Source of the DNA: Olsenella profusa
GTDB lineage: Bacteria; Actinomycetota; Coriobacteriia; Coriobacteriales; Atopobiaceae
Direction: 5' to 3'
Length of the DNA: 54,767 nt
Assembly: GCF_016900315.1 (NCBI RefSeq)
Contig: NZ_JACSNQ010000013.1
Span: forward strand, 1 to 54,767
Below, piece after piece: positions 7,980 to 15,493 of this stretch. Numbering within the stretch: position 1 is the stretch's first letter; each line of letters starts with the position of its first letter. The notes below the pieces were generated by a model. That model saw only the letters and a list, made by a program, of their open reading frames with translations, was not told the origin of the DNA and searched no databases. A program made the translations under genes and the position numbers.

Positions 7980-8180
7980 TCAGAACCCGCCGTACACAAA
8001 CTGGACCGGCTCGGAGAGCCCCGAGAGCGCCACGAACCACACCAGCAGCGCCCCGCCCGCCACCACGGCCAGAAACGTACCGGCTAGCACCAGCCACTCA
8101 GGCGGCTGACGCCTCACGTCCGCCACGCTCGCTCGCAGCTTACGGAAGGCTCCCGTCAGCCGCTCGTTCTTCTCGCCCAT
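7980..8180 (-). CDS. DltX-like small membrane protein
   Basis: The 66-residue protein has one membrane segment (VLAGTFLAVVAGGALLVWFV) and ends in EPVQFVYGGF. DltX, the small partner of DltB/DltD in teichoic acid D-alanylation, is also a single-pass protein with a conserved C-terminal aromatic motif of the F-x-Y-x-E-F type. Here the tyrosine is in the same place (fourth from the end) but the Glu is replaced by Gly. In Firmicutes dltX is first in the operon; here it follows dltD, with TAATG stop-start overlap. The N-terminus MGEKNE is encoded by the dispersed motif (8165-8177). Confidence 0.7.
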   Translation of the reverse strand: MGEKNERLTGAFRKLRASVADVRRQPPEWLVLAGTFLAVVAGGALLVWFVALSGLSEPVQFVYGGF

Positions 8181-9538
8181 TACGCACCGCCTTCTGCCGC
8201 AAGGCCCGGTGCGTCGCCGAAGCCCGCGCCGCCCAAGAAGTCGTCGTCCTGGCCGTTCACGAAGTCGTAGAACGCGCGCTCGATGCGTACCCAGCCCACC
8301 CAGCCGGGGTGCACCGTGTCGCAGAGGAAGTACTTCTCGTACTCGCAGCTGGAGAAGTCGGCGTAGGCCGCGCCCGCGTCGTCGCAAATCTGGCGGATGC
8401 GGGCGTAGTAGGCCGCGCGCTCGCCGGTCGAGACGTCGGCGATGTCGTACCACGGGCCGTGCACGGGCAGGATGCACACGAGCGGCTCCAGGCCCACCTC
8501 CCGGCACACGCGCAGGAAGCAGGAGAGGTCCGCGTACTCCGTGTCAGCCTCGTGGAAGTTCTCGAAGAGCTCGGGCATGTACTGGTGGTTCTTCTCCCAG
8601 TAGGCGTCGTAGACGCCGAAGTCGTTGCTCGTGGACGCCGCCGCGCCCTCGGAGCGCGCCTGGTCAAGCAGGGCGTCCCAGTCCGGCTCGCCGGTGGGTA
8701 CCCCCGCCGTCCGCGCCGCGCTCTTGCTGGGCGCCAGGCTCACGATGTTGGGCACCTGGGTCCGCAGGCGCCACGAGTCCGCCAGGGCGTACGCGTCGTC
8801 GTTGATCGCGTCGAGCGGAGTTTTGCGGGAGGCGGCCGCAAGCTGGCCCTCGTCCACACCCAGGTCGGCGCAGCGCTGCCGCACGTAGGCCTTGGTCTCG
8901 TCCGAGACGTTCGGGTTCTGTGCGAAGGCCCGGTAGAGCGAGTAGGAGAACTTGGTGTAGAACTTGTCCTGGTCGCCGCCGCCCTTGAAGAACCACTGCG
9001 GCGACACCACGATCATCACCTTCTTGTTGGCCACGCGGCTCCCGTAGGCCCCGGCCGCGATGGCCTGCCAGAGGCTCTGGTCGTAGCCCTCGCCTATATA
9101 GGTCATGTCCACGCCGGTCACGTTCTCGCCAAAGACCGCCTGCGGGCACATGCTCACCTTGTCCTTGGAGATGTAGAACTCCGAGGAGCCAAAGCAGAGA
9201 TAGCCGTCGGGCGACATGTTGTTGAGCACAAAGTCGGCGTTCTCCGACTTGCCGTCCGCGTAGACGTAGTCATAAAGCTTCGTGGAATCTGCCGGTCCGT
9301 TTCCGGGAAGCACCCATGCATCAAAGGCGAGAAGAACCACCCCCAGCACGGCGACTCCCGCGCACACGGCCAGCAGAAGCCGCACGCCCGGACCTGACCG
9401 CCGGTGACCGGCGCTGCCTTCCGGCTGGCTGACAGGCTGCTCCCCGCGCGCGTCTGCCGGGCTTGCGCCTTGCTCCCCGCGCGCGTCCGCCGGGCTTGCG
9501 CCTCGCTTCCCGTCGGCCCCCGGTCGCAGGCGCGTCAT
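8180..9538 (-). CDS. dltD: DltD, D-alanyl-lipoteichoic acid biosynthesis
   Basis: DltD is the extracytoplasmic SGNH-like protein that works with DltB to transfer D-alanine to teichoic acids. The 452-residue protein has a polar N-terminus of about 45 residues, a membrane anchor (LLLAVCAGVAVLGVVLLAF), then the catalytic domain with FGSSEFYIS and a late HPGWVGW. The Asp-x-x-His of the SGNH fold is plausibly CDTVHPG. The N-terminal tail contains an exact 11-residue tandem duplication (GASPADARGEQ twice, 9437-9502). A GGCGAGAAGAACC word overlaps the membrane segment at 9326-9338. It overlaps dltC by 4 bp. Confidence 0.92.
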   Translation of the reverse strand: MTRLRPGADGKRGASPADARGEQGASPADARGEQPVSQPEGSAGHRRSGPGVRLLLAVCAGVAVLGVVLLAFDAWVLPGNGPADSTKLYDYVYADGKSENADFVLNNMSPDGYLCFGSSEFYISKDKVSMCPQAVFGENVTGVDMTYIGEGYDQSLWQAIAAGAYGSRVANKKVMIVVSPQWFFKGGGDQDKFYTKFSYSLYRAFAQNPNVSDETKAYVRQRCADLGVDEGQLAAASRKTPLDAINDDAYALADSWRLRTQVPNIVSLAPSKSAARTAGVPTGEPDWDALLDQARSEGAAASTSNDFGVYDAYWEKNHQYMPELFENFHEADTEYADLSCFLRVCREVGLEPLVCILPVHGPWYDIADVSTGERAAYYARIRQICDDAGAAYADFSSCEYEKYFLCDTVHPGWVGWVRIERAFYDFVNGQDDDFLGGAGFGDAPGLAAEGGA

Positions 9539-9849
9539 GCCACCCGCCTCGCGACCTGCGCGGCGATCTTATGCGGCGTGTTCATCTCCGCACGCGGCAC
9601 CTCGGTGGGCGCGATGGAGACGCCAAACTCGTCCTCGATCCCCACGAGCAGCTCGATCGCCGCCATGGAGTCGAGCAGCCCCAGCTCAAAGAGGTCGTCG
9701 TCCAGGTGGTCGCGCACCGCGGGGTCGCCGCAGACGTCCTCCAGCAGGTCGAGCACGCGGGCCTCGACGTCCTTCTCGCCCGCGCCGGACGCGCCTGCCG
9801 CGCCGCCCCTGACCATGTCGTCCCGTCCCGCACCGTTCTTCCTAGCCAT
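9535..9849 (-). CDS. dltC: DltC, D-alanyl carrier protein
   Basis: DltC is the acyl-carrier-type protein that carries D-alanine on a phosphopantetheine arm from DltA to DltB. The modified serine is in LGLLDSMAAIELLV. At 104 residues it is about 25 longer than usual: the N-terminal MARKNGAGRDDMVRGG extension is low complexity and includes GAGEKD, encoded by the dispersed motif (9769-9779). The start has a good AAAGGAG site. It overlaps dltB by 8 bp and dltD by 4 bp. Confidence 0.93.
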   Translation of the reverse strand: MARKNGAGRDDMVRGGAAGASGAGEKDVEARVLDLLEDVCGDPAVRDHLDDDLFELGLLDSMAAIELLVGIEDEFGVSIAPTEVPRAEMNTPHKIAAQVARRVA

Positions 9850-11020
9850 TGAGAGCTCCTTTCACGAGCGTCGAAAGCTGTCCCGAGAAGATCGCAAGGC
9901 CCAGCACCACCAGCTGAAGCGTCACGAACCACGAGAGCACCCTGAACCAGCGGTCGTTTCTATGGCGCTTGTAGAAGGCGGAACGTTTCTGGAAGCCCTG
10001 CGTCAGCGCCAGGAGAGCGCCGTGGTAGATTCCGTACACGATGTAGTCGGCCGTGAGCCCGTGCCAGAGGCCCATCACGACCATGTTGGCCATGAGCCCC
10101 ACCTGGGCGGTGCGCACGCGGTCGCGGATGAGGTGCCGGCGCATGATGAGCCGCGTCAGGCGCATGAAGACGAAGTCGCGCAGCCAGGTGGAGAGCGTGA
10201 TGTTCCAACGGTTCCAGAAGTCGAACAGGTCGCGCGCAGCAAACGGCGCACGGAAGTTGCGCGGGCACCGGATGCCCAGGCAGTAGCTTGCGCCCATGGC
10301 CATGAGGCTGTAGCCCGCAAAGTCAAAGAAGAGGTAGAGCGCGTAGAGCCAGGCCTGGCCCACCTGCGTCGCAAGCGAGCCGAGCGGATCGGACGCGTCC
10401 CAGGGGACGCTTGCCATGTAGCGGTGCGCCAGTGTCGCCAGGACCAGGTAATAGAGCGCGCCGGCAAGCAGCAGGAGGATGCCGCGGGCAAGAAGGCCGG
10501 CATACTCGTCGCGTCCCGGGGTGCGGTGGGCGTCGGCGAGGAAGCGACGGCTGCGGTCGATGGGGCCCGAGGAGAGCTGCGGGAAGAAGAGCAGGAAGCT
10601 AAGGTAGTCCTCAAGGCCCAGCTCATCAGGGGCGATGAGGCCGTCGTGGGTCTCGATCACCACCTGCACCGCCTTGAACGTGACGTAGGAGATGCCCACG
10701 AAGCCCCAGAGCGAGCCGCCCGCCGCCAGCGAGACCTTGTAGATCACAAGCGGCGCGAGCGCCACCGCCGTCGCCGCCACAAAGCGTCGACCGTCCTGTG
10801 GGTCCCGCGCGAGCCACCTCAGCGCCAGCCGCTCAACCAGCAGGAACGCCACCACGGCGACGGCCTGCCACGGCTGGTTGCACACCGCACAGGCGAGAAA
10901 CCCCACCGAGAGCGCAAGCGCGTAGCGCCGCAGGTTGTGGCCGGTGAGGCCGAGCACCGCGGCCGGTACGAGCGCCACGGCGAGCAGGACGAAGAAGCTC
11001 GGGTCCGCAAAGAGCGTCAT
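9842..11020 (-). CDS. dltB: DltB, MBOAT D-alanyl transferase
   Basis: This multi-pass membrane-bound O-acyltransferase moves D-alanine from DltC across the membrane to the teichoic acid acceptor. It shows the MBOAT hallmarks: FPQLSSGPIDRSRRF, then FWNRWNITLSTWLRDFVFMRL, and the conserved histidine in GLWHGLTADYIVYG. It is 392 residues long with many hydrophobic segments. The start overlaps the dltA stop (ATGA). Confidence 0.95.
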   Translation of the reverse strand: MTLFADPSFFVLLAVALVPAAVLGLTGHNLRRYALALSVGFLACAVCNQPWQAVAVVAFLLVERLALRWLARDPQDGRRFVAATAVALAPLVIYKVSLAAGGSLWGFVGISYVTFKAVQVVIETHDGLIAPDELGLEDYLSFLLFFPQLSSGPIDRSRRFLADAHRTPGRDEYAGLLARGILLLLAGALYYLVLATLAHRYMASVPWDASDPLGSLATQVGQAWLYALYLFFDFAGYSLMAMGASYCLGIRCPRNFRAPFAARDLFDFWNRWNITLSTWLRDFVFMRLTRLIMRRHLIRDRVRTAQVGLMANMVVMGLWHGLTADYIVYGIYHGALLALTQGFQKRSAFYKRHRNDRWFRVLSWFVTLQLVVLGLAIFSGQLSTLVKGALNG

Positions 11021-12660
11021 GCACGCTCACGTCCGTCTCGCTGTCCTTGTGCCGTACGTCCCTCGCGTCCCTCTCGTCGTGCGGGCCTGGCGAGAAGGGC
11101 AGCGAGCGCCTTGCGGTCCACCTTCTCGTTTGCGGTGAGGGGGAGCTCGTCCACCACGCGCACCTGGCGCGGAACCATGTAGGTCGGCAGCGTGCGCGCG
11201 AGGGCGGCCTTGAGGGCGCGGGCCACCTCGAAGGGCGACGCGCCGGCAAGCTCCGTCGGCACGGACGCCGCGTCAAGCACGACGAAGGCGCCGAGCCCCG
11301 TCACGCGACTTCCGCGCCGAACGGGGACGACCGCCGCCTCCTGCACGCCGGCAAGCTCCGCGAGTGCACCCTCCACCTCACCGAGCTCCACACGGAACCC
11401 GTTGACCTTCACCAGGGAGTCAAGCCGGCCCTCGCAGCGCAGCATCCCCGTGACGTCGAGGGAGCCGAGGTCGCCCGTGCGGTAGCCGCGACAGGGCGTG
11501 CCATCGAAGAGCGCGGTCTCGAAGAAGGCCGCCGCGGTCTTCTCGGGGTTGCGGAAGTAACCCTTGGCCACGGTGTCTCCGCGGATGACGATCTCGCCCA
11601 CGGAGCCGGCCGGAAGCTCGGCGCCCGTCTCGTGGTCGCAGATTGCAAGCTCCGTGCCCGGGCGCGGGCGGCCAACGGGAAGCGGGGCGGAATCTGCCAG
11701 CTCGTCCGGGCCGATCTCGGTGTAGGTCACGGCCACGGTGGACTCGGTCGGTCCGTAGGTGTTGGCGATGGTCGCCTGGGGGAAGCGCTCGCGGAGGCGA
11801 CGCGCCGTGCCGTGGTGGAGCGTCTCGCCGCAGAAGAGGAACAGGCGCACCTGCGGCAGGAGGCGCTCGTCAAAGGAGGGGTCGGCAAGGCACAGGTCGG
11901 CAAAGGACGGCGTGGACACCCACACCTCCACGCCCGAGGACGCAAGGTCGTCAAAGAGGGCGCGGAAGTCCTGTTGCAGCGCCGGCGAGACCGCGTGGAG
12001 GCACCCGCCCGTGGCAAGCGCGCCCACGAGCTCGTACTCCGAGAGGTCAAAGGAGTAGTGCGCCTGGTCCAGGAAGGTACGCCCGCCCTCGCGCACCACG
12101 GGGAAGCCGACGAGCCACCGCATGAAGTTGCCCACGTCGGTCGCCGTGACCTCGATGCCCTTCGGGCGCCCGGTTGAGCCGGAGGTGAAGATCACATACT
12201 GGGTCTGCTCGCCATGAACCCAGGAGCTGCGATCGGGAACGGGGGCTTGCGCGACGCTTGCGGATAGCTTCCGCGCGTCAAGCAGCACGCATCCCGCAAG
12301 CACGCCGGCAAGCTCCGCGCGCACCGGACAGGTGGCGAGCAGCGTGGCGCCGGGAATCTGGTCGGCGATGTTGCGCACGCGCTCGGGCGGGAGCTCCACG
12401 TCAATGGGGACGTAGGCGTGCCCGCTCATCAGGCAGGCGAGAAACGCCGCCACCGTGAGGGCGTCCTTGTGACCGAGCACGAGCACGGGGCCGTCGCCAT
12501 CCACGCACGTGGCCAGCCCAGACGCGAGGTGCGAGGCGGCATCCCACAGCTCCCGATAGCTCGTCACGACACCGGTCTCGCCCTCGACGAACGCCGGCGC
12601 GTCCGGCGTCAGGCTCACGTTCTTCTCGACGGCCTCGAGCAGTGCGTTTGTCCCAGTCAT
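11017..12660 (-). CDS. dltA: DltA, D-alanine--D-alanyl carrier protein ligase
   Basis: DltA is the adenylating enzyme that activates D-alanine with ATP and loads it on DltC. It has the acyl-adenylate motifs YVIFTSGSTGRPKG, NTYGPTEST, GYRTGDLG and the C-terminal lysine region PLTANEKVDRKAL. At 547 residues it is slightly longer than the usual 500-510. The ATG at 12660 follows GGGAGG at good spacing; an open frame runs further upstream but encodes repeat DNA and is not part of the gene. It is the first gene of the operon dltA-B-C-D-X-hydrolase. Confidence 0.95.
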   Translation of the reverse strand: MTGTNALLEAVEKNVSLTPDAPAFVEGETGVVTSYRELWDAASHLASGLATCVDGDGPVLVLGHKDALTVAAFLACLMSGHAYVPIDVELPPERVRNIADQIPGATLLATCPVRAELAGVLAGCVLLDARKLSASVAQAPVPDRSSWVHGEQTQYVIFTSGSTGRPKGIEVTATDVGNFMRWLVGFPVVREGGRTFLDQAHYSFDLSEYELVGALATGGCLHAVSPALQQDFRALFDDLASSGVEVWVSTPSFADLCLADPSFDERLLPQVRLFLFCGETLHHGTARRLRERFPQATIANTYGPTESTVAVTYTEIGPDELADSAPLPVGRPRPGTELAICDHETGAELPAGSVGEIVIRGDTVAKGYFRNPEKTAAAFFETALFDGTPCRGYRTGDLGSLDVTGMLRCEGRLDSLVKVNGFRVELGEVEGALAELAGVQEAAVVPVRRGSRVTGLGAFVVLDAASVPTELAGASPFEVARALKAALARTLPTYMVPRQVRVVDELPLTANEKVDRKALAALLARPARREGREGRTAQGQRDGRERA

Positions 12661-12799
12661 CCCAGCCTCCCCGCCGCATGTGGACTCGACCGGAATGGTA
12701 GGCCCGTCCGCGCAAGGCGGGCCGAGGGGCAGCGCATCGGCACAAAGGCGCAAGAAATGATAAAGAAGGCTGAAGGGCGGTCGGGTGAGATTCTGGTCC

Positions 12800-12960
12800 G
12801 TAGGGGCTTGTCGACATTTTCGAGACCCGAAGTGACGTCTGGTTCCCACAACCCAGTTCCGTAGGACCCAGACGACGTATTGCTGGTCAAAACCGTCGCC
12901 CACCTCCTACGACTCTGCCTCGTAGGACCCAGGCGACATTTCTGGCAAGAAAGACGTCGT
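12800..12960. repeat. degenerate ~60-bp tandem repeats upstream of dltA
   Basis: Read on the minus strand, two adjacent segments share the pattern A-A-T-R-Y-G-T-C-G-Y-C-T-G-G-G-T-C-C-T-A-C-G followed by a GTRG-GR-G tail, with partial further copies on each side. GTAGGACCCAG recurs on the plus strand near 12861 and 12931. The block occupies the dlt promoter region and may be an operator array or a decayed repeat element. Confidence 0.55.
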
Positions 12961-13048
12961 CTTGTTCCCACGCGCCGCCCGCAGCAGGGCCGCCGCCCGC
13001 GGCCGGGCGCCAGGGCGCGCCTCTCGCCGACAGCGAGCAGCCGCGCAT

Positions 13049-13149
13049 CCGTTAGGAATCTCGGCGTCTTAGCGCACAAAGGGCCCCTACGGTTAGGTTT
13101 GGGCGCTAGTTAGTGCCTCGGGAGCCAAAGGTCCCCGGATTCCTAACGG
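13049..13149. repeat. 12-bp inverted repeat enclosing 77 bp
   Basis: CCGTTAGGAATC at 13049-13060 is the exact reverse complement of GATTCCTAACGG at 13138-13149. A related GGTTAGG lies inside at 13091-13097. The rest of 12661-13200 (620 bp in all between dltA and fba) holds no gene that I can see. Confidence 0.7.
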
Positions 13150-13207
13150 AGGCTTCTCGCCGGGTTCCCGACGCGCCGGCCCGGCCCCCGCGCGCCCTCG
13201 CCCACGC

Positions 13208-13248
13208 AAAGGGCCCGGCCCCGGCGCGCTGCCGGAACCGGGCCCCTG
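13208..13248 (-). terminator. terminator of fba
   Basis: GGGCCCGG-cc-CCGGC pairs with GCCGG-aa-CCGGGCCC around a 5-nt loop (13211-13245), just downstream of fba. On the minus strand the stem is followed by TTTGCG. A GC-rich hairpin in the right place. Confidence 0.7.
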
Positions 13249-13281
13249 GGGGTCACCGCTGTTGAGCGAGTGGCGGAAAGG

Positions 13282-14154
13282 CTACGCCCAGCCCTTGCCC
13301 TCGGAGCCGAACTCCTTCATGAGCTCCTCGGTGCGGGCCTTGATGGCGTCACGGCCAGGCTTGAGCAGCTTGCGCGGGTCATAGCCCTTGCCCTGCTGGT
13401 CCTTGCCCTCCTCGATGTACTTGCGAGTGGCCTCGGCAAAGACGAGCTGGAGGTCGGTGTTGACGTTGATCTTGCAGATGCCAAGGGAGATGGCCTTCTG
13501 GATCTGGTCAACGGGGATGCCGGTGCCGCCGTGAAGGACGAGCGGCAGGTCGCCGGTCAGGGCCTTGATCTCCTGGAGACGGTCGAAGGACAGGCCAGCC
13601 CAGTTCTCCGGGTAGATGCCGTGGATGTTGCCGATGCCGCAGGCGAGGAAGTCAACGCCCAGGTCGGCGATGGCCTTGCACTGCTGCGGGTCGGCGAGCT
13701 CGCCGTTGGAGGCAACGCCGTCCTCGACGCCGCCGATGCCACCGACCTCGGCCTCAACGGAGATGCCCTTGGCGTGGGCGGCCTTGACGACCTCCTCGGT
13801 GCGCTTGAGGTTGGTCTCGAAGTCGGGCTCGTGGGAGCCGTCGTACATGACGGAGGTGAAGCCGGCCTCGATGCACTTGAAGGCGTCCTCGTAGGTGCCG
13901 TGGTCAAGGTGCAGGGCAACCGGCACGGTGATGTTCTTGTCCTCAAGGAGCTGCTTCACGAGGTCAGCGACGACCTTGTAGCTGATCTGCCACTTGGCGG
14001 CACCGCTCGTGCACTGAATGATGAGCGGGGACTGGAGCTCCTCGGCGGCGTCAAGAATCGAGGACGCCCACTCGAGGTTGTTGGTGTTGAACGCGCCGAC
14101 GGCGTAGTGGCCCTTCTCGGCGCTCTTGAGCATGGCAGTTGCGTTGACGAGCAT
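13282..14154 (-). CDS. fba: class II fructose-1,6-bisphosphate aldolase
   Basis: This zinc-dependent aldolase cleaves fructose-1,6-bisphosphate in glycolysis. Metal and substrate residues are visible in ALHLDHGTYEDAFKCI, SVEAEVGGIGGVEDG, CGIGNIHGIYP, VLHGGTGIP and KINVNTDLQ. I prefer the ATG at 14154 (290 residues): the ribosome binding site GGAGGT lies inside the codons that follow an alternative ATG at 14166. Codon use is less GC-biased than that of its neighbours, as expected for a highly expressed gene. A TATGAT -10 box lies at 14199-14204 on the minus strand. Confidence 0.95.
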   Translation of the reverse strand: MLVNATAMLKSAEKGHYAVGAFNTNNLEWASSILDAAEELQSPLIIQCTSGAAKWQISYKVVADLVKQLLEDKNITVPVALHLDHGTYEDAFKCIEAGFTSVMYDGSHEPDFETNLKRTEEVVKAAHAKGISVEAEVGGIGGVEDGVASNGELADPQQCKAIADLGVDFLACGIGNIHGIYPENWAGLSFDRLQEIKALTGDLPLVLHGGTGIPVDQIQKAISLGICKINVNTDLQLVFAEATRKYIEEGKDQQGKGYDPRKLLKPGRDAIKARTEELMKEFGSEGKGWA

Positions 14155-14207
14155 GTTGACCTCCATACATAGTCAGGCCTGAGTTTCAGGACGCACCTAT
14201 CATACCG

Positions 14208-14262
14208 CTTACAGCCCGCAAATGACATGCCGCACGGCCTTTTTGGACCGCGGGCTTGTAAG
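14208..14262. promoter_or_regulatory. inverted repeat in the fba divergent promoter
   Basis: CTTACAGCCCGC at 14208-14219 and GCGGGCTTGTAAG at 14250-14262 pair with one bulged base. The element sits immediately upstream of the candidate -10 box of fba and before the divergent gene at 14340, so it may be a shared operator. Confidence 0.5.
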
Positions 14263-14339
14263 GTCTTCGTGGGTTCGCGCAAGCCGCGCGCAGGGGCTGC
14301 CGCGTGGTGGGTACGGTGAGGTGGAGGAGGCGAGGACGC

Positions 14340-15329
14340 ATGGCGCAAGGCACCCGAAAGAACGGCGAGAAGAACCCGGAAGAGCGGGGCTCAGGAGAGC
14401 AGAGCCGGGGCCTGCTGGGCGACTTCTCGGTCTCGCAGATCCTGGCGACCGGGCTTGCCGCCGCCACCTCCTTTGCGCTCTCGGCGCAGATCGGCATCGC
14501 CGGGTCGATCATCGGCGCCGTCATCGGTGCCGTGGCGTCGTCGGTGGCCACGCAGCTCTATCGCAACCTCCTCCACTCCTCTGCCGAGAAGCTCCGCGAG
14601 CTTGGTCAGGACGGGCTGGCGGGAGGCGGCGAGACCGGTGGGAACGCCAGGCGCCCGACGGCAGGCCGCATGACCGCCCCTGCGCAATCCGGGGCAGACC
14701 GCACGGCCGTCTCCGCCCGCCGCGCCAGGTCCGTCTCCGGCAACGCGAGCGTCGAGGAGGTCGCCGAGTCCGGCACGCCCATCGCGCCCCGTGAGGTGCG
14801 CTACGCTGCGCGCGCCCGCGAGCAGGCGCGCAACCGTCGCCGCGCCGCGATCGTCGCCACGGCGGTGGCCGTGGCCGCGGTGCTCGTGTTTGCGCTTGCG
14901 GTGAGCCTGGCAACGCAAGGGTCCGGCATCGGCCCCGCCCCGCAGGCGGCGGCCCCGGAGGACGTCGCCGCCCAGGAACCGGACGCCCAGGGCAGCGCCA
15001 GCCCCGCCAATCCCGAGGGGCCCACGCAGACCCAGACCAGCCCGGCACCGTCGACCCCCACGGGCAGCACCACGTCCGGCAACGGCGGCTCAGGCGAAGA
15101 CGACGCCACGAGCTCACCCGCCGTACCCGGACAGGAGCACGGGCAGGGCGCTGACGGAAGCACCGAAGGCTCACAGTCCGCACAGGACGACGGGCACGCC
15201 ACGGGCGACGACGCCGGGAGCTCCGGCTCCGGCAGCTCGACAGGCGCCCCCACCACGGGGTCGGAAGGCGGCTCCGGCTCCCCTGCGCCGGATGGCGGCA
15301 GCAGCTCGACGCCGACCTCCGGCAACTAG
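14340..15329 (+). CDS. membrane protein with glycine-zipper segment and S/T/G/P-rich tail, unknown
   Basis: I do not recognise a family. The 329-residue protein has a cytoplasmic start (MAQGTRKNGEKNPEE, containing a copy of the dispersed motif), a long hydrophobic glycine-zipper stretch at about 34-70 (GIAGSIIGAVIGAVAS), a basic polar linker, a second membrane segment at about 170-193 (IVATAVAVAAVLVFALAV), and a 135-residue extracellular tail of Ser, Gly, Thr, Pro and Gln. The ATG at 14340 follows GGAGG; an open frame upstream is ignored. The layout suggests an envelope-anchored protein spanning the wall. It stands alone between fba and the aminopeptidase. Confidence 0.75.
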   Translation: MAQGTRKNGEKNPEERGSGEQSRGLLGDFSVSQILATGLAAATSFALSAQIGIAGSIIGAVIGAVASSVATQLYRNLLHSSAEKLRELGQDGLAGGGETGGNARRPTAGRMTAPAQSGADRTAVSARRARSVSGNASVEEVAESGTPIAPREVRYAARAREQARNRRRAAIVATAVAVAAVLVFALAVSLATQGSGIGPAPQAAAPEDVAAQEPDAQGSASPANPEGPTQTQTSPAPSTPTGSTTSGNGGSGEDDATSSPAVPGQEHGQGADGSTEGSQSAQDDGHATGDDAGSSGSGSSTGAPTTGSEGGSGSPAPDGGSSSTPTSGN

Positions 15330-15493
15330 CCCCGGCGCGCCGCGGGCGCCGCCGCCCCGCCGCCGGGCAGCGTCCCGCCCTCGTCGCCATCCCCGGCACG
15401 CCGCAGCCCCGTCGCCAGCAAGCCCACGCCGGACCCATGCGCTAGAATCGTGTGCCGTTGCAAAAGCCACGCGAGAAAGGGAGTCTCACCCAC

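Noticed and set aside
12661..12903. N-terminal extension of DltA into the repeat region
   Set aside because: No family similarity; a good ribosome binding site precedes the ATG at 12660.
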